Virus record (IMG/VR): IMGVR_UViG_3300035703_003858
Coordinates: 1 to 33,587 of that record
DNA from: a virus
Strand: one strand, 5' to 3'
Length of the DNA stretch: 33,587 bases
The position numbers and the translations under genes are program-made. Under the pieces are notes generated by a model. The model did not search any database, was not told the origin of the DNA, and saw only the letters and a list, made by a program, of their open reading frames with translations. Each line of letters opens with the position of its first letter. The first letter of the stretch is position 1. Below are positions 1 to 8,000 of the stretch, piece after piece.

Positions 1-195
1 CCTACGCGATAGGAGCCTACGCGATAGGAGCCTACGCGATAGGAGCCTACGCGATAGGAGCCTACGCGATAGGAGCCTACGCGATAGGAGCCTACGCGAT
101 AGGAGCCTACGCGATAGGAGCCTACGCGATAGGAGCCTACGCAATAGGAGCCTACGCGATAGGAGCCTACGCGATAGGAGCCTACAAACTAGGAC
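1..195. repeat. Array of 15-bp direct repeats (iterons or centromere)
   Basis: Twelve head-to-tail copies of the 15-mer CCTACGCGATAGGAG fill 1-180; the tenth has one change (GCAATAGG). A degenerate thirteenth copy (CCTACAAACTAGGAC) at 181-195 overlaps the stop codon of the neighbouring gene. Each unit has a short dyad, CCTA and TAGG around a 5-nt centre. Constant phase and no unique spacers exclude CRISPR. Such arrays are either Rep-binding iterons at a plasmid origin or the parS centromere of a ParA system. The position directly behind the parA-partner operon favours a centromere, but an origin is not excluded. The window starts inside the array, so the true copy number may be higher. Confidence 0.85.
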
Positions 196-854
196 TTAGA
201 TGTAATTACAGGGTTATTCCAAGGGTCGAGCAAGAAAAAGTATGTGCCAGCCTGATTCTTTCGCCGCCCCAAGTTGCCCACAACATGCACAGTGAACATG
301 CCGTACTGCTCACCGAGCTTTCGATACTTCGTAAACGTAGCGCGAGCTCTATCTCCAAGAGCGTCAACGAGCATCTTTTTCGTGCAAAAGACTCTGCCAC
401 AGCCGGTACGGGCCGCCTCAGCATACAGAAAGCGATAAAAATAAAAAAAACGCTCCTGTGAGCGAGGCAAGCCTCCTAATACCGGATCAAACCAATATTT
501 AGCCAAAAAGCGCTCGTCCTTCGTAAGGTCAACACTCAGAGATACCTCAGGCAACGATGATGCCTTACCAACAGTCACGGGCGGCGTACGCCGTGGAGCT
601 TGAGCTGTCGCTCCCTGAATCGAGTTTTTAGCTTCAACGGCAGGAGACTCAAATTGGCTCTTCCCGCTCTCTATGGTCGGAAGAACCTGGCTTTTCTCCT
701 CCGCATTGATGGCGGACAAAGCAGTTTCTGGTTCCTGTGACGGAGCCGTCTCATCCTCAGGACTGCTCGACCCATACAGCTTTTCATATGCTCGAGGAGT
801 TAAGCGTGCCGGCGACTTGCGCGTAGAAGCGAAGGGATTTCCCTTTATGGCCAT
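189..854 (-). CDS. ParA partner / DNA-binding protein (putative)
   Basis: A 221-aa protein starting at ATG 854, one base after the parA stop, so the two genes form an operon. The N-terminal ~100 residues are polar and rich in Ser, Glu and Pro, and look disordered. The C-terminal ~110 residues look like a compact winged-helix-type domain, with an aromatic helix (ERFFYFYRFLYAEA) followed by a possible HTH around TKKMLVDALGDRARATFTKY. No family was recognised with certainty. Position (second gene behind parA, repeats immediately downstream) suggests the centromere-binding partner of ParA. A Rep-like repeat-binding initiator is the main alternative. The function is inferred from context only. Confidence 0.6.
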   Translation of the reverse strand: MAIKGNPFASTRKSPARLTPRAYEKLYGSSSPEDETAPSQEPETALSAINAEEKSQVLPTIESGKSQFESPAVEAKNSIQGATAQAPRRTPPVTVGKASSLPEVSLSVDLTKDERFLAKYWFDPVLGGLPRSQERFFYFYRFLYAEAARTGCGRVFCTKKMLVDALGDRARATFTKYRKLGEQYGMFTVHVVGNLGRRKNQAGTYFFLLDPWNNPVITSKS

Positions 855-855
855 A

Positions 856-1863
856 TTACTTCTCCGCCTTCAGGATCCTGCTCCAAACTTCCTTCACGAG
901 ATCATAGTAATCTCGCGCAAGATCACTCTTCGGATCATATTCTGGAGCTGACTGCCGCATCGTGAGCGCCTCTTGACCACGCACAGCGCGACGAATCGCT
1001 GTATGAGTAACTAGACCTGGATGCTGTGTGAGATATGCTCCATAGATTTGCGAGCTAAGCTTGTTTTTCTCAAGAAGAGTGGGGACCAAAATGACGTTAT
1101 CCCACTCGATATGCATGTCCTTCTGGAAGTCCAAAGTCGTCGAAAGATTCGTTGAGAGAGCCTGATAACTTCCAAGATCACACCCTATAGGGGAAATCAC
1201 GACATTAGCCGCAGTAAGAGCATTCTCGATCAAGAGATTCCAGTTAGGGCTGTTATCAAAAATGATCACTTGATAATCGTTCGCGAGCGGAGCGATCACC
1301 TGTTCTTTGAGGACGAACTCACGGCGCTTCGTATCACGGATAAATTTTTCTAGAGGACCTAGACCAGGTGTCTCCGGAATAATATCGAGCGTGGGCAATG
1401 GAGTTTCGCGGATCACCTTCTTCAGCGGCGACTTCCCGAGCAAAACATCCGCCAGGCCCTTGTATGCCGTCACTTCCTCTAGAGACTCGATTGCAATCGG
1501 ATTCAGAGCTAGATCCGTCACCGTTCCCTGGATATCCAGGCCAATGATCAGAGTTTTGATTCCGTGTAAGGCCAAGAGTCGACCCAACGAGTAGCTCAGC
1601 GTGCTTTTGAGTACGCCTCCTTTCGCGGTATATACGCAAATCACCCGCAGAGACTTCGGCGGCTCAAGAAAACCGTACTTGGCTCCGATCGCTGGCACTT
1701 GTGCAAGCGTCCACTGCCGCACCTCTATCCGGCCGCGATGAACGCGACGCGCCTTGGGAATGTGCCCAGCTTTCTCCGCGGCAATGAGCGTATTAGGCGC
1801 AACCGAATTCATCTGAAACAGCTTGTGCAGGTCAGTGCTAGTGAATAGATCCTTTTCGAGCAT
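856..1863 (-). CDS. parA: ParA-family partition ATPase with N-terminal HTH
   Basis: A 335-aa Walker-type ATPase that would segregate the plasmid form of the element over the nucleoid. Residues ~5-65 look like a MerR/winged-helix DNA-binding domain, as in large type Ia ParA proteins that repress their own promoter. Residues 81-88 are the deviant Walker A motif KGGVLKST with the signature lysine K81. The Walker A' region follows at GLDIQG (D110), and a Walker B-like strand at VIIFDNSPNW. Length fits type Ia ParA (about 320-400 aa). The start is ATG 1863 behind a weak Shine-Dalgarno. An inverted repeat at 1879-1920 lies in the promoter, consistent with autoregulation. The partner gene follows directly. 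Confidence 0.9.
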   Translation of the reverse strand: MLEKDLFTSTDLHKLFQMNSVAPNTLIAAEKAGHIPKARRVHRGRIEVRQWTLAQVPAIGAKYGFLEPPKSLRVICVYTAKGGVLKSTLSYSLGRLLALHGIKTLIIGLDIQGTVTDLALNPIAIESLEEVTAYKGLADVLLGKSPLKKVIRETPLPTLDIIPETPGLGPLEKFIRDTKRREFVLKEQVIAPLANDYQVIIFDNSPNWNLLIENALTAANVVISPIGCDLGSYQALSTNLSTTLDFQKDMHIEWDNVILVPTLLEKNKLSSQIYGAYLTQHPGLVTHTAIRRAVRGQEALTMRQSAPEYDPKSDLARDYYDLVKEVWSRILKAEK

Positions 1864-1878
1864 GATTCACACACCGCC

Positions 1879-1920
1879 ATTGTAGGTATTTTTTATTTTT
1901 GATTCGATCAAACCTACAAT
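1879..1920. promoter_or_regulatory. Inverted repeat in the parA promoter (probable operator)
   Basis: Perfect 9-bp arms ATTGTAGGT (1879-1887) and ACCTACAAT (1912-1920) flank a 24-nt AT-rich spacer, 16 nt upstream of the parA start. On the minus strand a -35-like TTGATC lies inside and a -10-like TACAAT lies in the arm next to parA. Each arm contains GTAGG/CCTAC, the same core that starts every 15-bp repeat at 1-195. One protein (ParA, its partner, or Rep) could therefore bind both places. This binding is inferred, not shown. Confidence 0.6.
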
Positions 1921-2036
1921 GACATGTTCAGCCGCTGCTGTAAAGAAAGTGCCTATGCGTGTGCTGAGCCTAATCTCTGTTCCGCCGCATGCATGCTAGA
2001 CTGGACCGGCTTTTATGACTCATCGCAGGGCAGGCC

Positions 2037-2174
2037 ATGGTTACCAAGGTCACCATCGCACGCGCCGTCTACACGCTGGACACGGCAGCTCCAGCGCGGC
2101 GGCTTCCGGCGGCCCTTATACTAACCATTCTTGTTATGGCCGTTGGTCTGGCAGCTTTTCACATGCGAGGCTGA
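2037..2174 (+). CDS. Small single-span membrane protein (putative)
   Basis: A 45-codon reading frame from ATG 2037 to TGA 2172-2174. The first ~23 residues are basic and polar, then a clear hydrophobic stretch (LPAALILTILVMAVGLAAF) would span the membrane once, and the end is short and basic. An AGGGCAGG Shine-Dalgarno-like sequence lies just upstream. It is transcribed away from parA and its end overlaps the 3' end of the convergent tail gene D by 41 nt. No family was recognised. Small membrane proteins at the edge of phage late operons can be lysis or exclusion proteins, but nothing here proves that. A chance frame is possible. Confidence 0.4.
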   Translation: MVTKVTIARAVYTLDTAAPARRLPAALILTILVMAVGLAAFHMRG

Positions 2175-3123
2175 CGACGTAGGCCTCCTCGGGCGCCAGC
2201 GTGTGGGTCGCTGACGTCACGCACCAAAGGCCGTCGACTGCGGCGCGAAACCCCGAAAGCCTGAGCCGAGAGTCGGCACAAATCCTTGCGTCGCCTTCCA
2301 ACTCGAGCCTTCCCGCAGCGCCTTGCCTTTGCGCCAGCGAGAGCTTGGCAGAGGCTGCTTGCAGAGCCTTCTCGCGAGAGGAAAACACCTCTCGAAAGCG
2401 AAAGACTGGCTTTCCGCTGCCAAGGGCGACCGTCTCGCTCTGCGCGGTTGTCAGATCGAAGGCCTCGGCCTCAACCGAGGCGTAGAGCGGCCGGCTCACG
2501 AAATCAAAATCCCAGGAGAGAACCTTGCCGCCGAAGGCCTCGACCTCGACAACGGGCAGCGCCTCTCCCGACACGCTCTCTCCAGCCCCCTGGGGAAGAA
2601 CAAGCACCGTGTCGCCTTGGATCTTGAGCGAGAGGGCGTAGTCGCCCGCAAGCCTCGACAGGAAGTGCACGGCCGACTCGTGCCTTTGGGAGACATCAGA
2701 CACGGCCACACGCGAGAGCGCTACGGAGGCCTTCACTTTGAGGGAGTAGGTGCGGCCGAGCTCGTCTATAACCCCCTTCAGGTCTCTTGCCGCGTAAAGC
2801 CTGGAGGAGACGGTTTTTAGGTCTTTTAGGGTGTCAAAGCCCTTGCCGGTAAGGCGCATGACGCCGCGGCTTGAGATCGACACCTCGTCGACAAAAAAGC
2901 TCCCCATGGGGGTGAGGCTCTCCCCCCAGCCAAGGGCCACGCTGACTTGCTGTCCTCTCTCGGGGACTGCGAGCCTGGCGTCTGAGTCATCGAAAACCAG
3001 CTCGAGTTGATCGGAGAGGAGCCCGCGCTCGTCTTTGAGGGAAAGCCGCGTGAGCCTTTCGCGGTAGACCCCCTTTTTCTCCTCGCCGTCGATGGTGACA
3101 AGAACCCCAGGCTTTAGTCCCAA
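2134..3123 (-). CDS. D: Phage late control / tail hub protein D (P2 gpD-like)
   Basis: A 329-aa protein of the P2 gpD family, which forms the baseplate hub below the tail tube and, as in VgrG/gp27, links tube and spike. The N-terminus has the usual pattern with an early LSLKDERGLLSDQLELVFDD stretch, and a second beta-rich half follows. It is the last gene of the P2-ordered tail module, directly after X, as in P2. No ATG is available. The best start is TTG 3123, which overlaps the X stop by 10 nt. Length matches the family (about 330-390 aa). Confidence 0.85.
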   Translation of the reverse strand: MGLKPGVLVTIDGEEKKGVYRERLTRLSLKDERGLLSDQLELVFDDSDARLAVPERGQQVSVALGWGESLTPMGSFFVDEVSISSRGVMRLTGKGFDTLKDLKTVSSRLYAARDLKGVIDELGRTYSLKVKASVALSRVAVSDVSQRHESAVHFLSRLAGDYALSLKIQGDTVLVLPQGAGESVSGEALPVVEVEAFGGKVLSWDFDFVSRPLYASVEAEAFDLTTAQSETVALGSGKPVFRFREVFSSREKALQAASAKLSLAQRQGAAGRLELEGDARICADSRLRLSGFRAAVDGLWCVTSATHTLAPEEAYVVSLACEKLPDQRP

Positions 3124-3323
3124 AGCGAGATCTCTCTGCGCTCAGGCCTGGCGCTCTGCGGGAGGCTTGGAAGAAAGATCTCGACTCCCTCGGGCAGGGT
3201 GGCCGGCAGCTCGGCAAGCTGCGGGTTCAGCTCAAGCACCTCTTCGACGACGCTGGATGTCTTGCCAAAGACCCGGTGGCAGATGAGGTCCAGCACCTCG
3301 CCCCCTCGCGTCACGTAAATCAT
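3114..3323 (-). CDS. X: Tail protein X (LysM-like)
   Basis: A 69-aa protein of the P2 gpX family. These small tail proteins carry a LysM-like fold thought to help the tail tip or tape-measure region contact peptidoglycan. The LysM pattern is visible: an early Gly-Asp/Glu-type turn (RGGEVLDLICHRVFGK), a central VVEEVLELNPQLAELP and a late PEGVEIFLP. The ATG at 3323 overlaps the U stop (ATGA). Its place between U and D is the P2 order. Confidence 0.85.
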   Translation of the reverse strand: MIYVTRGGEVLDLICHRVFGKTSSVVEEVLELNPQLAELPATLPEGVEIFLPSLPQSARPERREISLWD

Positions 3324-3742
3324 AGAGCCTTGGCCGGACTGGCAAGGTCATCGACTGTCACCCTTCGAAGCGAAAGCCGAAAGGCCACCTTCCGCGCCTT
3401 GCCGTCACCGCGAAAACTGGACAGCTCCTCGCTACAGGAGAGGACCGCCCAGCTGCCAAGGGAGCGCCCCTCAGAGTCGATAAGAAGAAGCGGCTCCCCC
3501 CGGCGAGCCTCGTCTTTTAGAGGCTTCAAAGGGTCATCGGTGGAGGCCCTCTCTACGTAGGCCTCGCCTGTCACCTCGACCTCAAGCGCCCTGCGCCCCA
3601 TGTAGCTGAGCGCCGACACTCTGCCGAGCCTCTCCTGCTCGGTCCAAATAAAGCTCTCGCTCCGGGTTAGCCTCTCAAACATGCTTCTGCCGGCCAGAAA
3701 GCGAAACGCCCCGAGCGCAAAAAGGGCTTTTCCTTCAGTCAT
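3320..3742 (-). CDS. U: Tail protein U (P2 gpU-like)
   Basis: A 140-aa protein of the P2 gpU family, needed for tail maturation at the tube terminus or baseplate. Family features seen are the G-rich central segment, the stretch LKDEARRGEPLLLIDSEGR and GSWAVLSCSEEL, and a C-terminal RKVAFRLSLRRV strand. ATG 3742 overlaps the tape-measure stop by 8 nt. Neighbours T upstream and X downstream match P2 synteny. Confidence 0.85.
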   Translation of the reverse strand: MTEGKALFALGAFRFLAGRSMFERLTRSESFIWTEQERLGRVSALSYMGRRALEVEVTGEAYVERASTDDPLKPLKDEARRGEPLLLIDSEGRSLGSWAVLSCSEELSSFRGDGKARKVAFRLSLRRVTVDDLASPAKAL

Positions 3743-5909
3743 AAAGCCTTGCCCTTGAGGCCCTGGCCTCTTCGTCTTTGACCTCGCGCAGGACGTCTTT
3801 GAGCTTGGCTGCGATCTCGGCGGTGGTGGCCTTGGGCTCTGTGACGTTGACGGTGATGGGGGCGTTTAGGATCGACTGACTCGGCCCCCCGCGAAGGGCA
3901 GCCCCAGCCGCCGCCAGCGGCACGGTGCCGGTTGCCTTGAGCGAGGTCATGCGAGTCATGAAGTCTGCAACCGACCGGCCGCCCGCCTGGAGGCTTTGCG
4001 TGATCTTGTCCCAGTTCTCGTAGACAAGGTAGGAGGCAGCGGCGAGCCCCGCGATGGCAAGCCCAATCCCAGAGCCGATAAGCGCGATTTTGAGCGCTCC
4101 GACCCCAGCTGTCGCGGCCGCCATCGCTCCCGAAGCCGCCGCCCCAAAACCGATCCAGGCCCCCTTAAAGAGAGCAACCGCCCCGACGGCCGTTGAGATC
4201 GGAATAAAAAGGGCACCGATTGCTGCTGCCGCGCCGCCCACCCCCAGCGCCACGCTCGAGAGAGCCTTTGTGACCTGTGGATTGGCAACAGCCCAGTCGC
4301 GCGTTTTGTCGACCACGCCCGCCAGGGTGCCGGCAAGCCGCGTGAGGTCTGAAAGGAGAGGCTTGCCGAGCACGTTCAAAAGATCCGACAGCGAGGCTTT
4401 GAGCCTAAGCAGCGAGGCGCTTGCCGTGGCGGCCTCGAGCCTAAGCTTCTCCATCGCAGTCCCCTGGGAAAGGGTCCTGATCTCAGCCTCGCGCGCTCTC
4501 AGGGCCGACAGCCTGGACGCTGCCCCGCTGTCGCCGCGAGCAGCCTTGACGGCGACATTCACAAGCTCTGAGATGCCGGCCAGGCCTTCGCGCCCAAAAA
4601 GCTTCTCGAGGATTTTGAGCCGCTGACCGGATCCCATGGGCGCAAGCCTGGCGCCAAGCTCCTCCATCACCGAGATGAAAGGCCGCATGCCGCGCGTCTT
4701 GGGGTCTACGACCCGAATGCCCAGCGCCCTGAGAAGCTTGGCCTGCTCGGTCTTTGGCGTGCCGCCGAGGGTGTCGTGAACCAGCGGATCAAGAAACGCC
4801 CCCTTGAGGGCTGTGGCCGCCACCGAGCCCTTCACCCCGACATCCGCCAGCATCGCCACCGACGCCATCACCGTCTCGAGCGGGATCTTGGCGGCGTTGG
4901 CGACCGAGCCGACGTGCTTTAGGACGTCGGCGATCTCGGTGAGGTTGGTGTCGGAGACGTCGGCTGTGTAGCCTACGACGTCCCCAATGCGCGACAGCCG
5001 CGAGATCGGCAGCTCGAAGGCATGCGCGATGCCTGTGAGCAGACTCACCGACTGCTCTGGCAAGATGTCGCCAACTTTGGACACTGCCAGCACAGCCTTG
5101 AGGTTGGCTTCGGTGATGTCTTTAAACTGAAGGCCGGCTGTCCCCATCTGGATCATCGCGGAAGCGACTTCTTCGCCCGTATAACCGAACTGGGTTGAGA
5201 CGCGGGCTGCCATGCGCTCCAGGGTCGCGAGGTCTCTCTCCTGGCGGGCCGTGTCCTTGTAGTCTGGCCCCGACAAGACCCGCGAGCGCACGCGCGCCAT
5301 GACGGCCTCAAGACTCATGGCGGTTTGAAGCGGCAGCGACGCCCTACTCAGCACCCCACGACCAAAGCCAGAGGCAGCGCCCCCGATCATGGCAAGCTCC
5401 GAGGCCCTGCTGCTCAAGGCCTCGCCCGACCTCCGCAGACCAGACAGCCGGTCTGACTTGGCTCTCAGCCGGTCAAAGACCTTCTCCTGCTCGGAAAGCC
5501 GCTCGGAGAGCCCACGAATCGAGAGCCCCGCCTCCCGCGCCTCGCGCTTTAGGCCTCGAAGCCGGGTGGTCTTTGTCTCAAAGGCGTCTTTCAGCCGCGA
5601 GGCCGAGACTCTTGCCGCGTCAAACTCTCTGGCCAGGCGCCGACTCGGCTCGCCGGCAGCCTTGATCTCTGTGGCAAGTGCCTTGACGCGTCCCTCGGCT
5701 GTCTTCCACTGGGAGTGGGCCTCGAGCGTAGCCTTGGCCTGCCCCCGCATCTGGCCGGCAAGCTTGTCGTGACGGCGCAGCTCGTCGAGCGCCAGACTTG
5801 CCCGCCTCAGCTCACCGCCAAGCCCGCGGGTGACCCCCGAGAGGTTCTTGAGCGGCAAGGAGAGAAGATCCTTGGCGGCAAGGCTTACCCTTATTTTGAA
5901 ATCGGCCAT
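3735..5909 (-). CDS. T: Tail tape measure protein
   Basis: A 724-aa tape measure protein that sets tail length and passes through the tube during ejection. Residues ~30-175 are charged coiled coil. A TP901-type core follows at ~200-450, with the pattern FGYTGEEVASAMIQMGTAG then LTEIADVLKHVGSVANAAK. Residues ~535-635 form several long Ala/Gly-rich hydrophobic segments (for example IALIGSGIGLAIAGLAAASY) that could insert in the inner membrane. ATG 5909 overlaps the E' stop. If tail length follows protein length, the tail should be somewhat shorter than that of P2, whose gpT is about 815 aa. Confidence 0.92.
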   Translation of the reverse strand: MADFKIRVSLAAKDLLSLPLKNLSGVTRGLGGELRRASLALDELRRHDKLAGQMRGQAKATLEAHSQWKTAEGRVKALATEIKAAGEPSRRLAREFDAARVSASRLKDAFETKTTRLRGLKREAREAGLSIRGLSERLSEQEKVFDRLRAKSDRLSGLRRSGEALSSRASELAMIGGAASGFGRGVLSRASLPLQTAMSLEAVMARVRSRVLSGPDYKDTARQERDLATLERMAARVSTQFGYTGEEVASAMIQMGTAGLQFKDITEANLKAVLAVSKVGDILPEQSVSLLTGIAHAFELPISRLSRIGDVVGYTADVSDTNLTEIADVLKHVGSVANAAKIPLETVMASVAMLADVGVKGSVAATALKGAFLDPLVHDTLGGTPKTEQAKLLRALGIRVVDPKTRGMRPFISVMEELGARLAPMGSGQRLKILEKLFGREGLAGISELVNVAVKAARGDSGAASRLSALRAREAEIRTLSQGTAMEKLRLEAATASASLLRLKASLSDLLNVLGKPLLSDLTRLAGTLAGVVDKTRDWAVANPQVTKALSSVALGVGGAAAAIGALFIPISTAVGAVALFKGAWIGFGAAASGAMAAATAGVGALKIALIGSGIGLAIAGLAAASYLVYENWDKITQSLQAGGRSVADFMTRMTSLKATGTVPLAAAGAALRGGPSQSILNAPITVNVTEPKATTAEIAAKLKDVLREVKDEEARASRARLYD

Positions 5910-6312
5910 GTCGCCTTTAGCCTCTCAAGGGCTAGCTGGTGGTAGAGGGAAAGCTCGTCTGCCAAAAGCGCGTCAATCGCCTCAGGGCTCCAGTGAAAGA
6001 CAAAGGCCAGGTCGGCCTTTACCTCTAGCAGTGCCCGCCTTCCCGCCGGCAGCTCCTCTAGGGAGCAAGCCCTAAAAAACCAGCCACCTTGTCGGACACC
6101 CTGCGGTAGTCGGCAAAGTCGAGTTCTCTCACCTCGTCTGGGCTCCACTCGGCCAGGTGGCTGATCAGATGCAAGGTCTTGGCGGCCTCGGTGTCGTAGC
6201 GGTCGACCAGCTCGAGGTCTTTTACCTTGGCTCTCCTAAGCTCGATGGTCCGCACCAGCCCCCGGCCCGAAAGCTCGACGGGATAGGAAAGCTCGATTAC
6301 CTCTTTTTTCAT
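5891..6312 (-). CDS. E': Tail assembly chaperone E-E' (programmed -1 frameshift product)
   Basis: Extended product of gene E. Reading starts at ATG 6312, follows E to the TTTTTTA site (6079-6073), shifts back one base after residue 80, and continues 60 codons to the stop at 5891, giving about 140 aa (P2 E+E' is about 142). The shifted part carries the hallmark gpE' pattern LAFVFHWSPEAID followed by ADELSLYHQLALERL. No convincing independent start precedes it. It would bind the tape measure during tube assembly. Coordinates span the joined product, not one continuous frame. Confidence 0.8.
6058..6312 (-). CDS. E: Tail assembly chaperone E (P2 gpE / FluMu gp41-like)
   Basis: An 84-aa protein of the P2 gpE / Mu-like gp41 family, an assembly chaperone absent from the mature virion. 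It has the family pattern of a basic beta N-terminus (SGRGLVRTIELRRAKVKDLE) followed by helices ending in LDFADYRRVSDKVAGFLGL. ATG 6312 has an upstream AGAGGA Shine-Dalgarno, 5 nt behind the tube gene stop. The normal stop lies 15 nt beyond the slippery site used to make E'. Confidence 0.85.
   Translation of the reverse strand: MKKEVIELSYPVELSGRGLVRTIELRRAKVKDLELVDRYDTEAAKTLHLISHLAEWSPDEVRELDFADYRRVSDKVAGFLGLAP
6073..6079 (-). other. Slippery heptamer T TTT TTA for -1 frameshift in gene E
   Basis: On the minus strand, codons 78-80 of E are GGT TTT TTA, which gives the X XXY YYZ heptamer in exactly the right phase. A -1 slip re-reads the A and enters the long E' frame, which has the family signature. 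The zero-frame stop is 15 nt further on. This arrangement is known from P2 E/E' and, in principle, from lambda G/GT. No downstream pseudoknot was evaluated. Confidence 0.8.
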
Positions 6313-6317
6313 GCCCT

Positions 6318-6836
6318 TTATCCTCTAAGCAGCGCAGCCTTGACGGCTGCCAGTTGGTCGACGCCGTTGATGCGGCGCACCATGTTGTCGGCGTCGATCT
6401 CGATGAGCACCTCTTCGGCATGCGCGTAGCGGTAGTAGGTGCAGTAGAGACGAAACTTCATGGCGGTCGTCTCGCCAGCCTTCCAGGCGCCAAAGTCGAT
6501 CTCGGTGATGACGCCTCGCATGTGGCAGCTCACGGGAACAGAGAGCGTGTGGCGCTTGAGGGCGCCTCGGACGTGAAGGGCAATGGGGCCGCCCTCCTGG
6601 AAGCCAAGCTGCTGGATCACAAAGCGGTCGTACTCGCCGAGCGTAAACTCGGCCTCGAGCTTCTCCATGCCCATCTCGATTGGGATGGGAAGGTCCATGC
6701 CGCCGGCCCTGTAGTCTTCTACCTTGTAGGTGAGCTTTGGCAGGACGATCTCGTCGACCATGCCGGCGTAGCCGCGGCCGTCGACAAAGAGCGTAAAATG
6801 CGTGAGCTTCTGCGGGAGGTTGTTAAGCAGCGTCAC
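6318..6836 (-). CDS. FII: Major tail tube protein (P2 FII-like)
   Basis: A 172-aa tail tube protein that polymerises into the inner tube inside the contractile sheath. It shows the family order: an N-terminal DEIVLPKLTYKVEDYRAGGM loop region, a central MEKLEAEFTLGEYD strand, and a late CTYYRYAHAEEVLIEIDADN. Length equals P2 FII (about 172 aa). The start GTG 6836 directly abuts the sheath stop, with GGAG inside the sheath gene as ribosome-binding site. Confidence 0.92.
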   Translation of the reverse strand: MTLLNNLPQKLTHFTLFVDGRGYAGMVDEIVLPKLTYKVEDYRAGGMDLPIPIEMGMEKLEAEFTLGEYDRFVIQQLGFQEGGPIALHVRGALKRHTLSVPVSCHMRGVITEIDFGAWKAGETTAMKFRLYCTYYRYAHAEEVLIEIDADNMVRRINGVDQLAAVKAALLRG

Positions 6837-8000
6837 CTAGAAGATCTCCTTTACGTGGTCGTCCGACAGCAGCGAGCGAAAGGTGATCCGCTCGGCCGGG
6901 TAGGGCGGCGTAAACTCGTAGTCAAACGTGACGTGGCCTTCGGTGATCTGGGACACGGTGTTCGCCTCGGGGTCTATCCAGCAGTGGCCGCCGAGGATGG
7001 CCTCCTTGGCCTTGAGGTCGCGCAGGTAGTTGTTGATGCTCTCTGTGACCTGAGCGACGTAGCTTCTTGTGATGTTGCGGTCGACGGCCCAAAGGTGGCT
7101 AGCAAGGATCGCGTCATCGATAAAATCCCTGAGGCGCCGCACGTTGATAAACTTGTGCCGGCTGTCCAGCGCATCGGCCTCGTCGTAAAGGGTCCGGTTG
7201 CCCCACAGGCGAAAGCCCTGCTCGTTCACAAAGGTGGCGATTTTGTTTTTGTTCAAAAGGTTGGCGCCGGACTCGCCCGAGGAGGGATCGAGCGAAAACT
7301 CGACCGGATGGGTAAGGCCGACAACCGACGAGCAAAGCCGGTTGGACGGCGACACCCAAAACCCAAGCTCAGCGTCGGTCTTGGCGATCAAGGCGGCTGC
7401 AAGAGCCGAGCCGCCGACCACCCCGATCGGGGCGGCAAGCCGGACGTTGGGATAGACCGGATAGAGCCGCGAGCCGCGCAGACTCTGAAAGTTCCCGATC
7501 ACCGCCTGCAGGTCCCCGCTGTCTGGGCTTTCAACAGACGCCACAGCGCGCAGCCGCCCTGCCACGACGCTGAGAGCAGCCCTCACCGACTCGTCGGCGG
7601 AAAACTCGGGCGCGATCACAATGCGCGGCTGGGCGCCAAGCGCTGCCTTGGCCTTGAGCAGGCCGTATACGCCTGTCAGCTCGCCTTGCGTGCCCGCCAC
7701 CTGGGTAGCCAGAGCATCAGCCTCGCCAGGCCCGACTGTGACGACGACACAGACGGCCTGCGTCTCCTCGTAGATGGCAGCCAGGGTCTTTGGCAGACTC
7801 CCCGGCGCATCGAGTGCCCCGAAAAGCTCTCTTGCCTCTCTCGCCCCTCTCACGAGAATGGGCGTGTGGGCAGTCACTTTGTCTGACAGAGCCGACGTGC
7901 CGACAACGCCAATGACCGACGTCGCCGGGGTTCTCACCCCGGGGGCCGTCCTGGTCGTGACCGGCACGACTTCGATTCCATGCCAAAAACCTTCAGCCAC
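6837..8000 (-). CDS. FI: Contractile tail sheath protein (P2 FI-like)
   Basis: A 387-aa tail sheath protein, close in size to P2 FI (396 aa). The N-terminus has the usual FWHGIEVVPVTTRTAPGVRTP motif and GVVGTS strand. A middle region with YPNVRLAAPIGVVGGSALAA and a C-terminus with SITEGHVTFDYEFTPPYPAERITF-type strands (split here as QITEGHVTFDYEF and PPYPAERITF) complete the fold. GTG 8000 with GGGGAGG upstream is the start, overlapping the stop of the small gene before it (GTGGCTGA). A contractile sheath makes this phage a myovirus. Confidence 0.93.
   Translation of the reverse strand: MAEGFWHGIEVVPVTTRTAPGVRTPATSVIGVVGTSALSDKVTAHTPILVRGAREARELFGALDAPGSLPKTLAAIYEETQAVCVVVTVGPGEADALATQVAGTQGELTGVYGLLKAKAALGAQPRIVIAPEFSADESVRAALSVVAGRLRAVASVESPDSGDLQAVIGNFQSLRGSRLYPVYPNVRLAAPIGVVGGSALAAALIAKTDAELGFWVSPSNRLCSSVVGLTHPVEFSLDPSSGESGANLLNKNKIATFVNEQGFRLWGNRTLYDEADALDSRHKFINVRRLRDFIDDAILASHLWAVDRNITRSYVAQVTESINNYLRDLKAKEAILGGHCWIDPEANTVSQITEGHVTFDYEFTPPYPAERITFRSLLSDDHVKEIF

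Noticed and set aside
1-195. CRISPR array
   Set aside because: The units are contiguous 15-mers without unique spacers, and no cas gene is present.
1924-2124. A 66-codon plus-strand frame beside parA
   Set aside because: It is rich in Cys, Ser, Pro and Arg, with no ribosome-binding site. The overlapping frame from 2037 is the more protein-like one.
6354-7886. A 510-codon plus-strand open frame opposite the sheath and tube genes
   Set aside because: It is exactly antisense to two genes with clear family patterns, has Arg/His/Gly-heavy composition and no ribosome-binding site. Long antisense frames are expected in GC-rich DNA.
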